49,042 nucleotides of DNA, from NCBI GenBank assembly GCA_002689655.1, contig NZHC01000128.1, positions 1 through 49,042 on the forward strand, read 5' to 3'. The translations under genes and the position numbers were made by a program. The notes under the pieces were generated by a model. That model ran no database searches, had not been told where the DNA came from, and saw only the letters and a list, made by a program, of their open reading frames with translations. Shown here piece after piece: positions 26,410 through 36,613 of the stretch (positions within the stretch are counted from its first letter, which is position 1; each line of letters starts with the position of its first letter). Source of the stretch: Rhodopirellula sp. (lineage in GTDB: Bacteria; Planctomycetota; Planctomycetia; Pirellulales; Pirellulaceae).

Positions 26410-29400
26410 TCAATGTTGAAAAATAAATTCATCCGTATTCAACAGGGCCCAACAAACGTCTGCGAGTCCGTCAGCAGGCGTTTCACGCTTTCCGCAATGT
26501 TCGATTGCAGCATTCCGTTCATATTCTGTTGGCAAGCGACAAACAGACGCTAGGTACAAATCATCAAGAATTTCCAATAGTGGTAACTCACTCTTAAGGG
26601 CGACACGAAATCGATTTGATTCCTGTTGCAATTTTTTGTGAATGGTCGACCCATTGAACAATTCAATTGCCATCCCGAGGTTGGAATCGCTGGCGCGTTC
26701 GCAAGCACACACAGTACTGCGTTCTGGTTGGCCAAAAACTTTAAGAAAATCAAGCTTGACGAGATCCGGGGCAGGCAAATGAGTAGCCTTCGTACCCGTA
26801 GGCAAATTGGTGAATTTCTCTTCCAGCCCTGTTGCATGGTTGATCGCATCAAGCAACTGCTCGGCGCTCATCAAACGAGGTAGCTGATGCGAGAAATAGA
26901 CTTGATCATCACGATTTGAATCATTGGCAAGATAACTGGCCTGGTAGGTCCGACTGTTGAGAATTCTCCTAAGCAAGTACTTTCGATCAAATCCGTTCTG
27001 TGCAAAATCTCTTGCCAAAGCATCAAGCAGCGGCCCGTTGGAGGGCGGGTTAGAATCACGAAAGTCATCGATCGGTTCCACGATTCCTCGGGAAAAACAT
27101 TCACTCCAAATCCGGTTCGCCTCAATCTTGGCGAAATACGGATTCTCAACGTTCACAAGCCAGCCGACAAAAGCATCGCGACGATCTCCCTCAACGAGGG
27201 ATTCCACCGTCCCATCAACAGGTACCCAAGGCTTCATCTGCTGCCCTGTTCGAGGCTGAATAACTTCACCACTGACAGCTGACCAAACGAACATTTCACC
27301 TGGACGTTGCGTTTTTCGTCTTTGAACCCTCTGGAAGAAAGCTCCCAGCCCGTAATAGTTATCCTGAGTCCAGCGTTCGAAAGGGTGATTGTGACACTTG
27401 GCACATTGCAAGCGAGCTCCGAGAAAAACCTGGGAGACAGTTTCCACGCAGTCATTCATGCTGGTGGCTGTGCGATAAAAATTCGCTGGCGGATTGGATA
27501 ACGTGGAACCATCGGCAGACAGCAGTTGCCTGGCGAATTCGTCATACGGCATATTGGTCCGAAACGCTTCTTCAACCCAACGGTGATATTTATGAACCCC
27601 CTCTTTTCCAACCAACTGACTTGTCATCTTGAGCAAGTCACCCCACTTCAAGGCCCAGAACTTTGCGTATTCTTCACGCTCTAGCAACTGGTCGACCAAC
27701 GCAGCGCGTTTACCCTCAGACGTGTCTGCAAGAAACGCCTTGCTTTGCTCAACCGTGGGTAGAATACCGATCACATCCAGATAGACACGTCTTAGGAACT
27801 CCGAGTCATTGCACGTTTCCGATGGAAGGTATTGAATCTGCTTCAGCTTTGCATTAACGAGTTCGTCGATGTAATTTGCTTCCGGAGACGATATCCACTG
27901 GAAGCTGGGATTCCTGTGAACAAACATGAATGGAACGGATTCAATATGCTCCAGGAAACGAACCAAAATCACCGCCTCGCCTTGAGTTCCAGCCTCGACC
28001 CATCCAGATTCGTCAACTGCCGCGACGGTTTGGTCAGAGCTTTCATAAACAACCAGATCCGTCACATCCCGCGATGATCCATCCGAGAAATGAGCAAGCA
28101 CTGACAGCTGTTGTCTTCCCTGCTCAAGCGCCATGATTCTCTTCTGCGCAGGATAAACTTCCAAACGCACACAGCGTGATGCCTCAGGCGCGTCAGGCTG
28201 AGCCCCCTCGGCAATCCAATCACGTAGAATTTGATAAGCCGGATCATCGGGCTGAAGTTGCTTGCCCCCGCCATGGCTAACTTTCATCAGTGGTTTCTGC
28301 AACAGTAAACTTTGCTCGGGTTGTATTCGGTTAACACGTCGACCAAAGTCCTCACGGATCAACGTGAGGAGATCCAGTTCTTGATCGAATCCCCTCAGCG
28401 AAAGCCGGAACATTCCCTTCCCGCTAGGTGAACCATGACATGCACCTGAGTTACACCCCTGCTTTGAAAGTGCCACTAGAACTTCAGACTCAAAGGCAAC
28501 ATTGCGGTGTTTTCCGACAACTGACACGCGGACCGGCACATTGACTTGCAGCGACCCAACCCGCACGACTAGCTCAGTAACACCATCGGCCTTCGGATAA
28601 ACCACACCGTCGCGAACTTCTGCAACAGTTTCATCAAGACAACTGAAGACGGCCTCCCGTGTCCAGTCCTGCGGCACCTGCTCAGCATCGTAACCAGTCA
28701 CCACCAACTGGCGTCTGGATGATTTTCCTATCAGCTCAATTTCCCCTGGATGCACGTGAATACTTTGGGGCATACTCGCAATCGGCAATGAAGATAAATC
28801 ACTGACAAATTTAAGCGGTTTCCCCTGATACTGGCTCACGACCTCAATACTGATAACACCCTGCTCTACAGTATTGTCCGCTGGCAGAGTCACATTAAAA
28901 ACGGCAGCATCCTGATCTGCCGCCAACGTAATTGATTCAGATACATTCCATCCTTTTGGAAGCAATGTAAATGCAACCTCCACTGGCTGAGGATCATCTC
29001 CTTGTCGCTCAACATTCAGAGAGATTGAATGCGTTTTCCCAGCGACCAGTGGCTCCGACGCTGATACACTCACTTTCACCGGATCGATCCACTCAATGGG
29101 AAACGCCTTTTCGGTCACTCGTCCCCTGCCATTGAATTCAGAATAGGCCAGAAATGAGATGGAGGAAGGCTCATCCTCCGGATTCAGGCGAGACCCGGTA
29201 AGGGCATAAGTGTCTTTGTCAGCCTTGGCAGCAATGTTCCATTGGCGATTGGATTGATCTGTCAAAAGCGTTAGACCTGACTTGAACTTGTCATTCGTTC
29301 GTTTCAAAACAAGCGTCGCCTGATGACTCTGTTGCTGCCTAGCAAATTGCAACACCGCTTCTGGTTCGAGCGAATAATAATCATCTCCTGAGGTGGTACC

Positions 29401-31035
29401 GCTGAGAAAGACAATGCCGTCCTGCCAACTGTCAGGAAAGGGAACATACGGACGTTTAGCACGATGCAGGTCCAAGCTATTGACTGACACCTCGAGCGGC
29501 ACCTTCCCTGAAACATTCCCTTTCAGCTCAACCAGCGATGAACTTTCGGCATTCCAATTTTCATCAGCGAGTAAATAGATTTTTGCTGCCTTTACTTTCG
29601 CTGGTACGCGTGGGTTCAAAATCCGCAGCCCTTGCACAGGTCTCGTGAATGACAGGTCAATTTCACCGTCATAACCGAAACGCCCGATTTCCAGCTCCAG
29701 CACACAGGCTCCGTGCTCAAGCTCAATGACGAATTCTTCTCGGATCTTTGCATCAGGCTTGAACGCCAAGTCAACGCGGCCCGAGGGTAGAACTTCTACC
29801 AAGTAACCAAAACCTTCACCTCCACGGCCCAGCAGATCTGATGCCCGCAGACGATAGGAACCGTTGGACGGAAACTTGTAATCGAAGCTCCATTCATCTG
29901 CATCTGTGACCTTTGACTCAGCAACCACTTTTTCCTGATCATCTAGCAGCTGCATTTTCAGCAATGCCATTGATCCAAGACTGCGAGTTCGCGAGCGAAA
30001 TCGCACAGTCTCATCTTTGACTCCCGTGATCAAATATTCATCCCGCTCGCCCGCGGCGGCCAATGTTCCATTGATTCCAACGGGATAGGCCAGAAGGCTC
30101 GGCCCCTCGCCTTCGATGTGCTGTGGCGACGAACTGACATGAATCGACTGCCAAGCCGACACTTGCCCGTCCTTGAAGTGAAAGGAAAGATTTTTACCAG
30201 CGTCGCAGACGCTGTTCTGCACAGCGATTTCACGCTGCGAAGACTGATGATCCCCAAGTGTCGACACCTTGATGTCTGCTGCCTCACCGCGTTTGACTGC
30301 GAGCGGAAAGCAATGGCTGACTAGAGGAAAATCGCCAATCCTCAGGTGATAATTTCCACCTGAGGCATATCCACTGTCTTTGATTTCAACGACATAGTCT
30401 CCGGCCGTCGCAAATTGGTGTCGAAAACGACACTCGGCCCCAACACCATCATCGTCCGAAACCAGGACTGGTTTTCCATCAGTCGTGAGTACCCGAATAG
30501 CTGGATCCATTGTTGAAGCGATACATTGCGTGAGCGCTTCTACAGTAATCCACTGATTTTCATCAACATGGATTTGGTAATAGTCCAACGATGCCCCATC
30601 ACTCTCGCCATCAATCGCAATTTGCGAAGGAACCTTCTGCGCGGTAGAGAGGGAATGATTGTTACCATCATCCGAAACCACACTCAAATCATCAACCAAA
30701 ACAGCAGTCGGAGCAATAGAGCCCGCATTAGTCGCTGCCCATAGGCCGATCGATCCCAAGGGTGTTTCCGCCGGCACGGTCAATTGAATGACTGCCTTTT
30801 CCGGTTCGACTGAATCGATACTAATTTGCGAACTGCCGCGAGCAAGAAATCGGAGAGTGGAGTCGAATCCCTTACCAATAACGGTCAACTGGGTAGTGCT
30901 GCCAGGCTTGACCGATCGCGGCATGATGGCAGTGATCGATTGCGCCCGCACAGGACCATCGCCCAAACACAACAGCAGTATCCAAATCAGGGAAAGCAAA
31001 CGCATGTTGCACGAACCAGATAAAGTGAATTTCAT
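26410..31035 (-). CDS. Giant PPC-domain, CX4CH cytochrome, DUF1549/DUF1553 fusion protein
   Basis: About 1541 residues from ATG 31035. The frame opens further upstream to 31404 but there overlaps the DUF1501 gene, and ATG 31005 is an alternative. After the signal (LLSLIWILLLCLGDGPVRAQ) come a TIG-like strand set, at least two pre-peptidase C-terminal (PPC) sandwiches (YYQIHVDENQWITVEAL, GDYVVEIKDSGYASGGNYHL), and Big2-like domains. Then come a haem motif of unusual spacing, C861-X4-C866-H867 (GCNSGACHGSPSGKG), DUF1549/PSCyt2 with CAKCH (1211-1215, CAKCHNHPFERW), and DUF1553/PSD1 (VENPYFAKIEANRIW, ILNSRTYQAS). It is an exported dihaem protein with ligand-binding sandwiches; its reaction is unknown. 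It lies between DUF1501 and cytochrome-WD40 genes in one leftward unit. Confidence 0.9.
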   Translation of the reverse strand: MKFTLSGSCNMRLLSLIWILLLCLGDGPVRAQSITAIMPRSVKPGSTTQLTVIGKGFDSTLRFLARGSSQISIDSVEPEKAVIQLTVPAETPLGSIGLWAATNAGSIAPTAVLVDDLSVVSDDGNNHSLSTAQKVPSQIAIDGESDGASLDYYQIHVDENQWITVEALTQCIASTMDPAIRVLTTDGKPVLVSDDDGVGAECRFRHQFATAGDYVVEIKDSGYASGGNYHLRIGDFPLVSHCFPLAVKRGEAADIKVSTLGDHQSSQREIAVQNSVCDAGKNLSFHFKDGQVSAWQSIHVSSSPQHIEGEGPSLLAYPVGINGTLAAAGERDEYLITGVKDETVRFRSRTRSLGSMALLKMQLLDDQEKVVAESKVTDADEWSFDYKFPSNGSYRLRASDLLGRGGEGFGYLVEVLPSGRVDLAFKPDAKIREEFVIELEHGACVLELEIGRFGYDGEIDLSFTRPVQGLRILNPRVPAKVKAAKIYLLADENWNAESSSLVELKGNVSGKVPLEVSVNSLDLHRAKRPYVPFPDSWQDGIVFLSGTTSGDDYYSLEPEAVLQFARQQQSHQATLVLKRTNDKFKSGLTLLTDQSNRQWNIAAKADKDTYALTGSRLNPEDEPSSISFLAYSEFNGRGRVTEKAFPIEWIDPVKVSVSASEPLVAGKTHSISLNVERQGDDPQPVEVAFTLLPKGWNVSESITLAADQDAAVFNVTLPADNTVEQGVISIEVVSQYQGKPLKFVSDLSSLPIASMPQSIHVHPGEIELIGKSSRRQLVVTGYDAEQVPQDWTREAVFSCLDETVAEVRDGVVYPKADGVTELVVRVGSLQVNVPVRVSVVGKHRNVAFESEVLVALSKQGCNSGACHGSPSGKGMFRLSLRGFDQELDLLTLIREDFGRRVNRIQPEQSLLLQKPLMKVSHGGGKQLQPDDPAYQILRDWIAEGAQPDAPEASRCVRLEVYPAQKRIMALEQGRQQLSVLAHFSDGSSRDVTDLVVYESSDQTVAAVDESGWVEAGTQGEAVILVRFLEHIESVPFMFVHRNPSFQWISSPEANYIDELVNAKLKQIQYLPSETCNDSEFLRRVYLDVIGILPTVEQSKAFLADTSEGKRAALVDQLLEREEYAKFWALKWGDLLKMTSQLVGKEGVHKYHRWVEEAFRTNMPYDEFARQLLSADGSTLSNPPANFYRTATSMNDCVETVSQVFLGARLQCAKCHNHPFERWTQDNYYGLGAFFQRVQRRKTQRPGEMFVWSAVSGEVIQPRTGQQMKPWVPVDGTVESLVEGDRRDAFVGWLVNVENPYFAKIEANRIWSECFSRGIVEPIDDFRDSNPPSNGPLLDALARDFAQNGFDRKYLLRRILNSRTYQASYLANDSNRDDQVYFSHQLPRLMSAEQLLDAINHATGLEEKFTNLPTGTKATHLPAPDLVKLDFLKVFGQPERSTVCACERASDSNLGMAIELFNGSTIHKKLQQESNRFRVALKSELPLLEILDDLYLASVCRLPTEYERNAAIEHCGKRETPADGLADVCWALLNTDEFIFQH

Positions 31036-31105
31036 TATTTGACATTTCAACATCATGAACGGATCGCGTTCAAGTGACAGGTGCTTGAACGAGACAACTG
31101 ACGGA

Positions 31106-32581
31106 TCAAAGCAGACCGGGAATAGGCTGCCCGTGGTAGATCTGGTGAGGCCGTTCGGCCGCATCACGCCAAACTGCCGTGGCTGGAATACCGAGTGCAC
31201 GATAAATCGTGGCCGCAAAATTTTCTGGGGTGACTGGTTCCTCATTCGGATACCCACCCTGTTCATCTGAAGCACCAATGACGTTGCCGCCACGAACCCC
31301 TCCCCCTGCGAACCAGACCGACTGCACTGCTCCCCAGTGATCGCGTCCCGGCAATTCATAGTGTTTCTCCAACAGGCTGATTTGGGGCGTCCGCCCAAAT
31401 TCACTTGCCATCACGATCAAGGTTTCGTCCAACTCACCGGTCGCTTGGAGGTCATCCAACAAAGCAGAAAGAGCTTTGTCGGTGGGTGGTAGAAGTTTGT
31501 TTTTCAAATGGGGAAACGCATTCCCGTGTGTGTCCCATGTCTCATCATTACCCAAATTTACCTGCACGAGATTTACCCCTGTTGATATCAGGCGTCTGGC
31601 CATCAACAGCGACCAACCGAATGAGTTGGCGCCATACCGTTCCAGGGTCCTTGGGTCAGCATTGGTCACATCGAGGGCATGGTGTACTGAAGAATCGGTC
31701 AGGAGATCAATTGCTCCCTGCCGCAATCGATCAAACTGTGTCGTTTCGGCGTGTGCGCCGAGGTGTTGTCGCTGATGCTGCAGCGTTTCCAAAAGCTGCA
31801 AACGACCACTGACCTCTTTCATTCCCAGGCCATGCGGCAAACTCAATTGGGGTGCCTGGAAAATACGTTTGTCTGAACCTCCTCGCTCCTGATGGTCAAA
31901 ATCGTGCGTTGGGAAAGCACCGTAAGATTTTGAATGAAAAGGGGAGGCATCAATCATCCAGGGATCATACTGGGCTCCCATTTCGCCTGAGTCCTGCCCG
32001 GGGATCACTCGCCCAGAATTATGAACTAGTCTTTCGGGCAACACGACCGCTGGCGGGAGGTTGTTAACGGATTCTGTGGCACGTCCGGCAATAGCAGCAA
32101 TGGAAGGGCGATCGGTCCGACTGGGCTCATTTGGCTTGAAACCCGGCGGCAACTTTGAATGGCCTGTCAAAATCATGTGATGCCCGGCCGAATGTTCATT
32201 CGACCCATGAGTCAAAGAGCGGCACACGGCCCACTGTTCACTGCGTTCTGCCAACCGAGGCAAGTGTTCGCAAATCTGAAGCCCAGGCGTTTTAGTCGAG
32301 ATGGGCTGGAACTCACCGCGAATGGTATCAGGAGCATTCGGCTTCATATCGAAGCTTTCATGCTGCGCCAGACCGCCTGACAGAAAAATAAAGATGCACG
32401 ACTTTGCTTTACCGGCAGGGGTACTGCTGTCGGCGGCCACAGCCTGACGCAAACCGGTCAAATGGTTCAAGCCCATCCCCAACAGACCAATTGACCCAAT
32501 TTGCAAAGCCTCACGACGAGCCAAACGGGGGTGAATGCAACTTCCTTCTAAAGCACGGTGTTGTGACTTCCGATTCTTCAT
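31106..32581 (-). CDS. DUF1501 family protein (second of tandem pair)
   Basis: A 491-residue DUF1501 protein with a twin-arginine signal (LARREALQIGSIGLLGMGL). Landmarks: FIFLSGGLAQHESFDMKP, HSAGHHMILTGH, DETWDTHGNAFPHLKNKLLP, ASEFGRTPQISLLEK and ELPGRDHWGAVQSVWFAGGG. Its start ATG overlaps the stop of the upstream DUF1501 gene in ATGA, so translation is probably coupled. The tandem pair suggests either a heteromer or two related specificities; this is inference. It precedes the giant DUF1549/1553 gene by 70 bp. Confidence 0.91.
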   Translation of the reverse strand: MKNRKSQHRALEGSCIHPRLARREALQIGSIGLLGMGLNHLTGLRQAVAADSSTPAGKAKSCIFIFLSGGLAQHESFDMKPNAPDTIRGEFQPISTKTPGLQICEHLPRLAERSEQWAVCRSLTHGSNEHSAGHHMILTGHSKLPPGFKPNEPSRTDRPSIAAIAGRATESVNNLPPAVVLPERLVHNSGRVIPGQDSGEMGAQYDPWMIDASPFHSKSYGAFPTHDFDHQERGGSDKRIFQAPQLSLPHGLGMKEVSGRLQLLETLQHQRQHLGAHAETTQFDRLRQGAIDLLTDSSVHHALDVTNADPRTLERYGANSFGWSLLMARRLISTGVNLVQVNLGNDETWDTHGNAFPHLKNKLLPPTDKALSALLDDLQATGELDETLIVMASEFGRTPQISLLEKHYELPGRDHWGAVQSVWFAGGGVRGGNVIGASDEQGGYPNEEPVTPENFAATIYRALGIPATAVWRDAAERPHQIYHGQPIPGLL

Positions 32582-33957
32582 TCATCCACTCCTGTATAAA
32601 GAGGATGCATCACCTGACCATTACATAATTGATGGGGACGATTCAGTGGATCCATGATTTGCGTTTCACTTTCAACACCCAGGGCATGAAAAGCTGTCGT
32701 CAAACAATCAGCTGGAGAATACGACCGAGTGATTGGATAAGCAGCCTGAGAATCGGTTTTACCAATCGCCTGCCCACCTCTGACTCCCGCACCCGCGAAC
32801 AAGCCAGAATAAGTGTGTGCCCAATGGTCGCGTCCCGGCAAGGTCTGCCCCGGTAATGTGGAAACTTTGGGTGTGCGGCCAAACTCACCCATCACCACCA
32901 CCAGCGTCTCATCTAATAAACCAGACGCCTCCAAGTCATCCATTAATGCTGACAAACCCTGATCCAATTGTGGTAACAACTTGTTTTTCAATTTTCCCCA
33001 ATTGTCAGTATGAGTATCCCATGTTTGCACAATCCCCATGGCCGCTTGCACTACCGGCACGCCAGCTTCGACGAGTCGCCTTGCCAACAAGAGACTTTGT
33101 CCAAACTGATTGCGTCCATAACGATCACGTGTCGCAGTGGATTCCTCCGCTACCTCAAACGCTTGAACGACCTTTCCTGACGTCAACAGGTTGATGGCTA
33201 TTTCCTGTTGTTGCCGGAACGAACCGGCATCACCCCTGAGCGTGCCAACGCGTTGGTGCTGCAACTGTTCCAACAATTGCCGGCGTGATTGCAATCGCTG
33301 CTGCGTGATACCCTCACGCATACTCAGCGCCTGCATCCGGAACGCATCATCATTGGGATTACCATTGATCTGCCACGGATCATGCTTCGCGCCCAAAAAC
33401 CCAGCATGCTGCCCGGGCCATGTCAGCGGCCCCTCAATAAAGTAATTAGGTAGTGACACTGCAGTGGGAATACCATCGGTTCGCGGACGAATAAAATCGA
33501 GAGCCGCAGCGAAATTTGGAAAATCATTCCGCGACTCAACTCGATCCTGGTCAGTACCACCCCGCGGAATGGGCGTAGCCCGTCCGGTCAAAGCCACATG
33601 GGTCGCTAACAAATGATTGTGTTCTCGATGTGCAAGCGTCCTCACAATCGCCCACCGCTGCATCTGCTTGGCTATCCCCGGAAGGTGTTCACAAACAGCG
33701 ATACCAGGCACAGCAGTGGAAATCGGCTTGAATTCCCCGCGAACTTCAGCGGGCGCGTCCGGCTTTGGGTCAAGCATATCCAATTGGCTTGCTCCGCCAC
33801 TGAGATGCACGTGCAACACAGATTTGGCTTGCCCTTGAGTCTGCTGTTTTGCCGCACCCAACAAAATGCTTTGCTCGGCTGGCAGCAACGAACCGACAAC
33901 ACCAGCAGCGGTCGCATGAAGAAGGCCTCTTCGATTGAACGCGTACCTGGGTAACAT
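32578..33957 (-). CDS. DUF1501 family protein (first of tandem pair)
   Basis: A 459-residue DUF1501 protein, first gene of the leftward cluster. The N-terminus MLPRYAFNRRGLLHATAAGV contains a twin-arginine-like element. Landmarks: HVHLSGGASQLDMLDPKP, TWDTHTDNWGKLKNKLLPQL, GEFGRTPKVSTLPGQTLPGR and DHWAHTYSGLFAGAGVRGG, all with the standard GEFGRTP and GRDHW elements. It overlaps the next gene by 4 bp. It is divergently arranged with the DUF1501 gene at 34277 across a 319-bp gap, so one control region could serve both clusters. Confidence 0.91.
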   Translation of the reverse strand: MLPRYAFNRRGLLHATAAGVVGSLLPAEQSILLGAAKQQTQGQAKSVLHVHLSGGASQLDMLDPKPDAPAEVRGEFKPISTAVPGIAVCEHLPGIAKQMQRWAIVRTLAHREHNHLLATHVALTGRATPIPRGGTDQDRVESRNDFPNFAAALDFIRPRTDGIPTAVSLPNYFIEGPLTWPGQHAGFLGAKHDPWQINGNPNDDAFRMQALSMREGITQQRLQSRRQLLEQLQHQRVGTLRGDAGSFRQQQEIAINLLTSGKVVQAFEVAEESTATRDRYGRNQFGQSLLLARRLVEAGVPVVQAAMGIVQTWDTHTDNWGKLKNKLLPQLDQGLSALMDDLEASGLLDETLVVVMGEFGRTPKVSTLPGQTLPGRDHWAHTYSGLFAGAGVRGGQAIGKTDSQAAYPITRSYSPADCLTTAFHALGVESETQIMDPLNRPHQLCNGQVMHPLYTGVDE

Positions 33958-34276
33958 CGTTGGACTCGTTGGTGGGAGATAACATGTTTGGAAGGCGAAG
34001 CGGCGAGGGTCTCATTGTCGACTCTCACAGGGCTGGATGCAACATTCCTGTCAGTTTAGGTACCGCATGAGGCGGTGTACGGGCAGAAAGCGGCCATTTC
34101 CTCCCGCCAGCAAACTTGGTGACCAGCCAAAAAGGAGCGGAAAGCGATGTGAACGATCGCCACGCCTTTTTTTTGCTGCCAATGGCTCATTTTTCACAAG
34201 TAAATGTCTTTTTACCCCGTCTAACGCCACTCAGTGTTGAAAGTCAGCCTCAGTGATGGTGGAATAAAGGGCGGAG
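33958..34276. promoter_or_regulatory. Shared divergent control region of the two mirrored clusters
   Basis: 319 bp between two divergent DUF1501 genes at the heads of paralogous clusters. No coding frame is credible. An imperfect inverted repeat, GTACCGC (34060-34066) with GCGGTGTAC (34072-34080), lies near the middle and could be an operator. T-rich and A-rich patches follow at about 34168-34215. Promoter boxes cannot be fixed by eye. Confidence 0.45.
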
Positions 34277-35695
34277 ATGTCATTCGAAATCTTCGCCCCG
34301 CCCACCCCCGCTACCCCTACCTCCGCCGCAGCCCCTTTCCAGGACTCAAGCATGCTCGAATTCGGACAATTCAAAGCAAATACTTGCAATGGCGTTGGAC
34401 GCCGTGGATTCCTTAAAACGGCGGCCAGCATTCCGGTTGCTCTCGGTGCCGGAATCCCCACGCTTGCTGAAGCAGAAGAAGCTCGCCGACGCGCTAAAGC
34501 AAAGTCGGTACTGCTGTTGTGGCTCTGGGGTGGACCAAGCCATATCGACATGGTCGACCCGAAACCCGATGCACCGATGGAATACCGCGGCCCCTTCGGC
34601 ACCATCCCCACCAAAACAACCGGCATGCGATTTACCGAACTGCTTCCCCGACTAGCATCCAGAAGCGATAAGTTCAGCGTGATCCGTTCGATGCGAACCA
34701 GTAATGGCGGACATCCTGGTGCGGGCACGGTTGGTTTGACAGGCTACGAAGAAAACGCCGGACCTGTCCAACCCAACTTTGGCTCAATCATCGCCAAGCA
34801 CCGTGGCCAACATGATGCCTTGCCACCATTTTTCTACGTCGGCCAAGGCATTCCACGCGACCTGCCAAGACGTATCGAGGGCTATGGTGGAGGAACGCTT
34901 GGAAAAGCGTATGACCCTTTTTTAGTGAGCTGTAGCGAACAGGGAAAAGTTGGAATCCCAACCCTGAAAATGCTACCGGGAATGACACCTAACCGAATCA
35001 CAGATCGCAGGCATTTACTCACACAATTGGATCAGACGCAAAAACAATTGGACAATGCCCGCATCAGTGACTGGAATCGCTCGTACCAAGCTGCTTACGG
35101 CTTGCTGACCAAACCAGGAGCCCGCCAAGCGTTTGATCTCACGGAAGAATCAGAAAGCACCCGTGAAGCCTATGGACAGACAACCTTTGGGCAAAGTTGT
35201 TTACTGGCAAGACGTCTCGTCGAAGCCGAAGTCCCTTACGTGCAAGTCAACTGGAGTGAATACGTCGAAACGTTCACCCCCAATGGTGACTTTGGTTGGG
35301 ACACACACATTTACAATTTTGAACTTTTACAGGATCGGCACTGCCCAATTTTCGACCGTGCCTTCAGCGCACTGCTGGACGACCTCTATGACAGAGGACT
35401 GATGGACGACACCCTTGTGATTGCCATGGGTGAATTTGGCAGAACGCCACGAATCAGCAACCGAGCTGCACGAGAACACTGGCAACATTGTTACTTCTCC
35501 ATCTGGGCGGGTGCAGGTGTCCAGCCGGGACGCTGCATTGGGCAAAGTGACGCCAAGGCTGAACATCCGGTAACTCGCCCCATCACTCCTCTGATGGCCG
35601 GAACCACAATCAGTGAATTATGCGGCGTAGGCGCCAGAGAACGGGCGGAAATGAAAGTTCTCGATGGTGGCAGCCTGATCCACGAACTGCTGTAG
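34277..35695 (+). CDS. DUF1501 family protein heading the rightward cluster
   Basis: Up to 472 residues. ATG 34277 gives a Pro/Thr/Ala-rich leader (APPTPATPTSAAAP) ahead of the Tat element; ATG 34352, preceded by AGGA, would place GRRGFLKTAASIPVALGAG near the N-terminus as in the paralogues, so either start may be real. Landmarks: LLWLWGGPSHIDMVDPKP, GHPGAGTVGLTGYE, WDTHIYNFELLQDRHCPIFD and GEFGRTPRI. The usual GRDHW element is replaced by AREHWQHC, an Asp-to-Glu change in the most conserved part. The gene is followed 33 bp later by the TolB-like gene. Confidence 0.9.
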   Translation: MSFEIFAPPTPATPTSAAAPFQDSSMLEFGQFKANTCNGVGRRGFLKTAASIPVALGAGIPTLAEAEEARRRAKAKSVLLLWLWGGPSHIDMVDPKPDAPMEYRGPFGTIPTKTTGMRFTELLPRLASRSDKFSVIRSMRTSNGGHPGAGTVGLTGYEENAGPVQPNFGSIIAKHRGQHDALPPFFYVGQGIPRDLPRRIEGYGGGTLGKAYDPFLVSCSEQGKVGIPTLKMLPGMTPNRITDRRHLLTQLDQTQKQLDNARISDWNRSYQAAYGLLTKPGARQAFDLTEESESTREAYGQTTFGQSCLLARRLVEAEVPYVQVNWSEYVETFTPNGDFGWDTHIYNFELLQDRHCPIFDRAFSALLDDLYDRGLMDDTLVIAMGEFGRTPRISNRAAREHWQHCYFSIWAGAGVQPGRCIGQSDAKAEHPVTRPITPLMAGTTISELCGVGARERAEMKVLDGGSLIHELL

Positions 35696-35728
35696 CCTCA
35701 ATTCAACCGACGACTTCCCAGACAAGCC

Positions 35729-36613
35729 ATGACACTTTTGATGCCACGCTCAATCCTTCTCGGCAACCTTCTTTTGGCAATCACACTGACAACATCGTTG
35801 TCAGCAACTGAGCCAGTGCGATTGACTCATGACGGATCCCTGAAACGGGATCCTCGTTTCGTCAACGAAGGCAAGGAACTCGTTTATTGTTACGACGAGG
35901 CCCCGGACTTGATCCGCATGATGCGGCTTCATCTTGACAAACCAAACCCCAAACCGATGTTTGACAACTCAGGTGACAAACACCAGTTGGAACCCTTCTT
36001 CTCGCCTGATGGTCGATACATCGTCTTCACGGAGTGCACTGGCAACCTTTCTGCAAGGCTTGTGATCCGGGAACAGGAGAGCAAAAAAGATGCCTACATC
36101 ACCCACAGTGGTCGCGGAGGTACGCGGAGCCCCTGTTTTTCACCATCAAGCGACCTCGTTGTCTATGCATTTGCAGAAACAGGGCCTCAGCATTTGTGGT
36201 CAGTGAAACCGGATGGCACTGACAAAAAACAGATCAACGAAACTCAGGGCATCAGTAATTGGCCAACATTCACACCGGATGGCAAGCGTCTGGTCTATTC
36301 CAACAGTCGCGAAAACAATTATGAAATCTACTCGATGAATCTTGATGGCACGGCAGAGGAGAGACTCACAACCAACAACCTGATGGATATCCGCCCGATG
36401 GTCTCACCCGATGGAAGCAAGATCGCGTTCACGAGCACGCGTGACGGCAACTATGATATCTATGTCATGGACATTGACGGTTCCAAAATCAAGCGGATCA
36501 CGGAGTCCGAAGAACGCGATGACTATCCGACCTGGCACCCTGATGGCGAACGTCTGGTTTATGTAGGCGAACGCGCGGGAAAATTCGATTTATACATGGT
36601 TCAGGTGCCGTGA
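35729..36613 (+). CDS. TolB-like/PD40 beta-propeller protein, exported
   Basis: A 294-residue protein with a Sec signal (ILLGNLLLAITLTTSLSA) and then about five PD40/WD40-like blades. Repeated lines include FSPDGRYIVFTE, FTPDGKRLVYSNSRENNYEI, VSPDGSKIAFTSTRDGNYDI and WHPDGERLVYVGERAGKFDL, each with the DGxxLxYxS core. Such TolB-type propellers bind proteins or glycans and usually have no catalysis. It is unique to the rightward cluster; the leftward mirror cluster lacks it. Its stop overlaps the next ATG in TGATG, so coupling is likely. Confidence 0.88.
   Translation: MTLLMPRSILLGNLLLAITLTTSLSATEPVRLTHDGSLKRDPRFVNEGKELVYCYDEAPDLIRMMRLHLDKPNPKPMFDNSGDKHQLEPFFSPDGRYIVFTECTGNLSARLVIREQESKKDAYITHSGRGGTRSPCFSPSSDLVVYAFAETGPQHLWSVKPDGTDKKQINETQGISNWPTFTPDGKRLVYSNSRENNYEIYSMNLDGTAEERLTTNNLMDIRPMVSPDGSKIAFTSTRDGNYDIYVMDIDGSKIKRITESEERDDYPTWHPDGERLVYVGERAGKFDLYMVQVP

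Noticed and set aside
31036-31404. N-terminal extension of the giant DUF1549/1553 gene to 31404
   Set aside because: It overlaps the DUF1501 gene by about 300 bp and would place over 120 unrelated residues before an obvious signal peptide.
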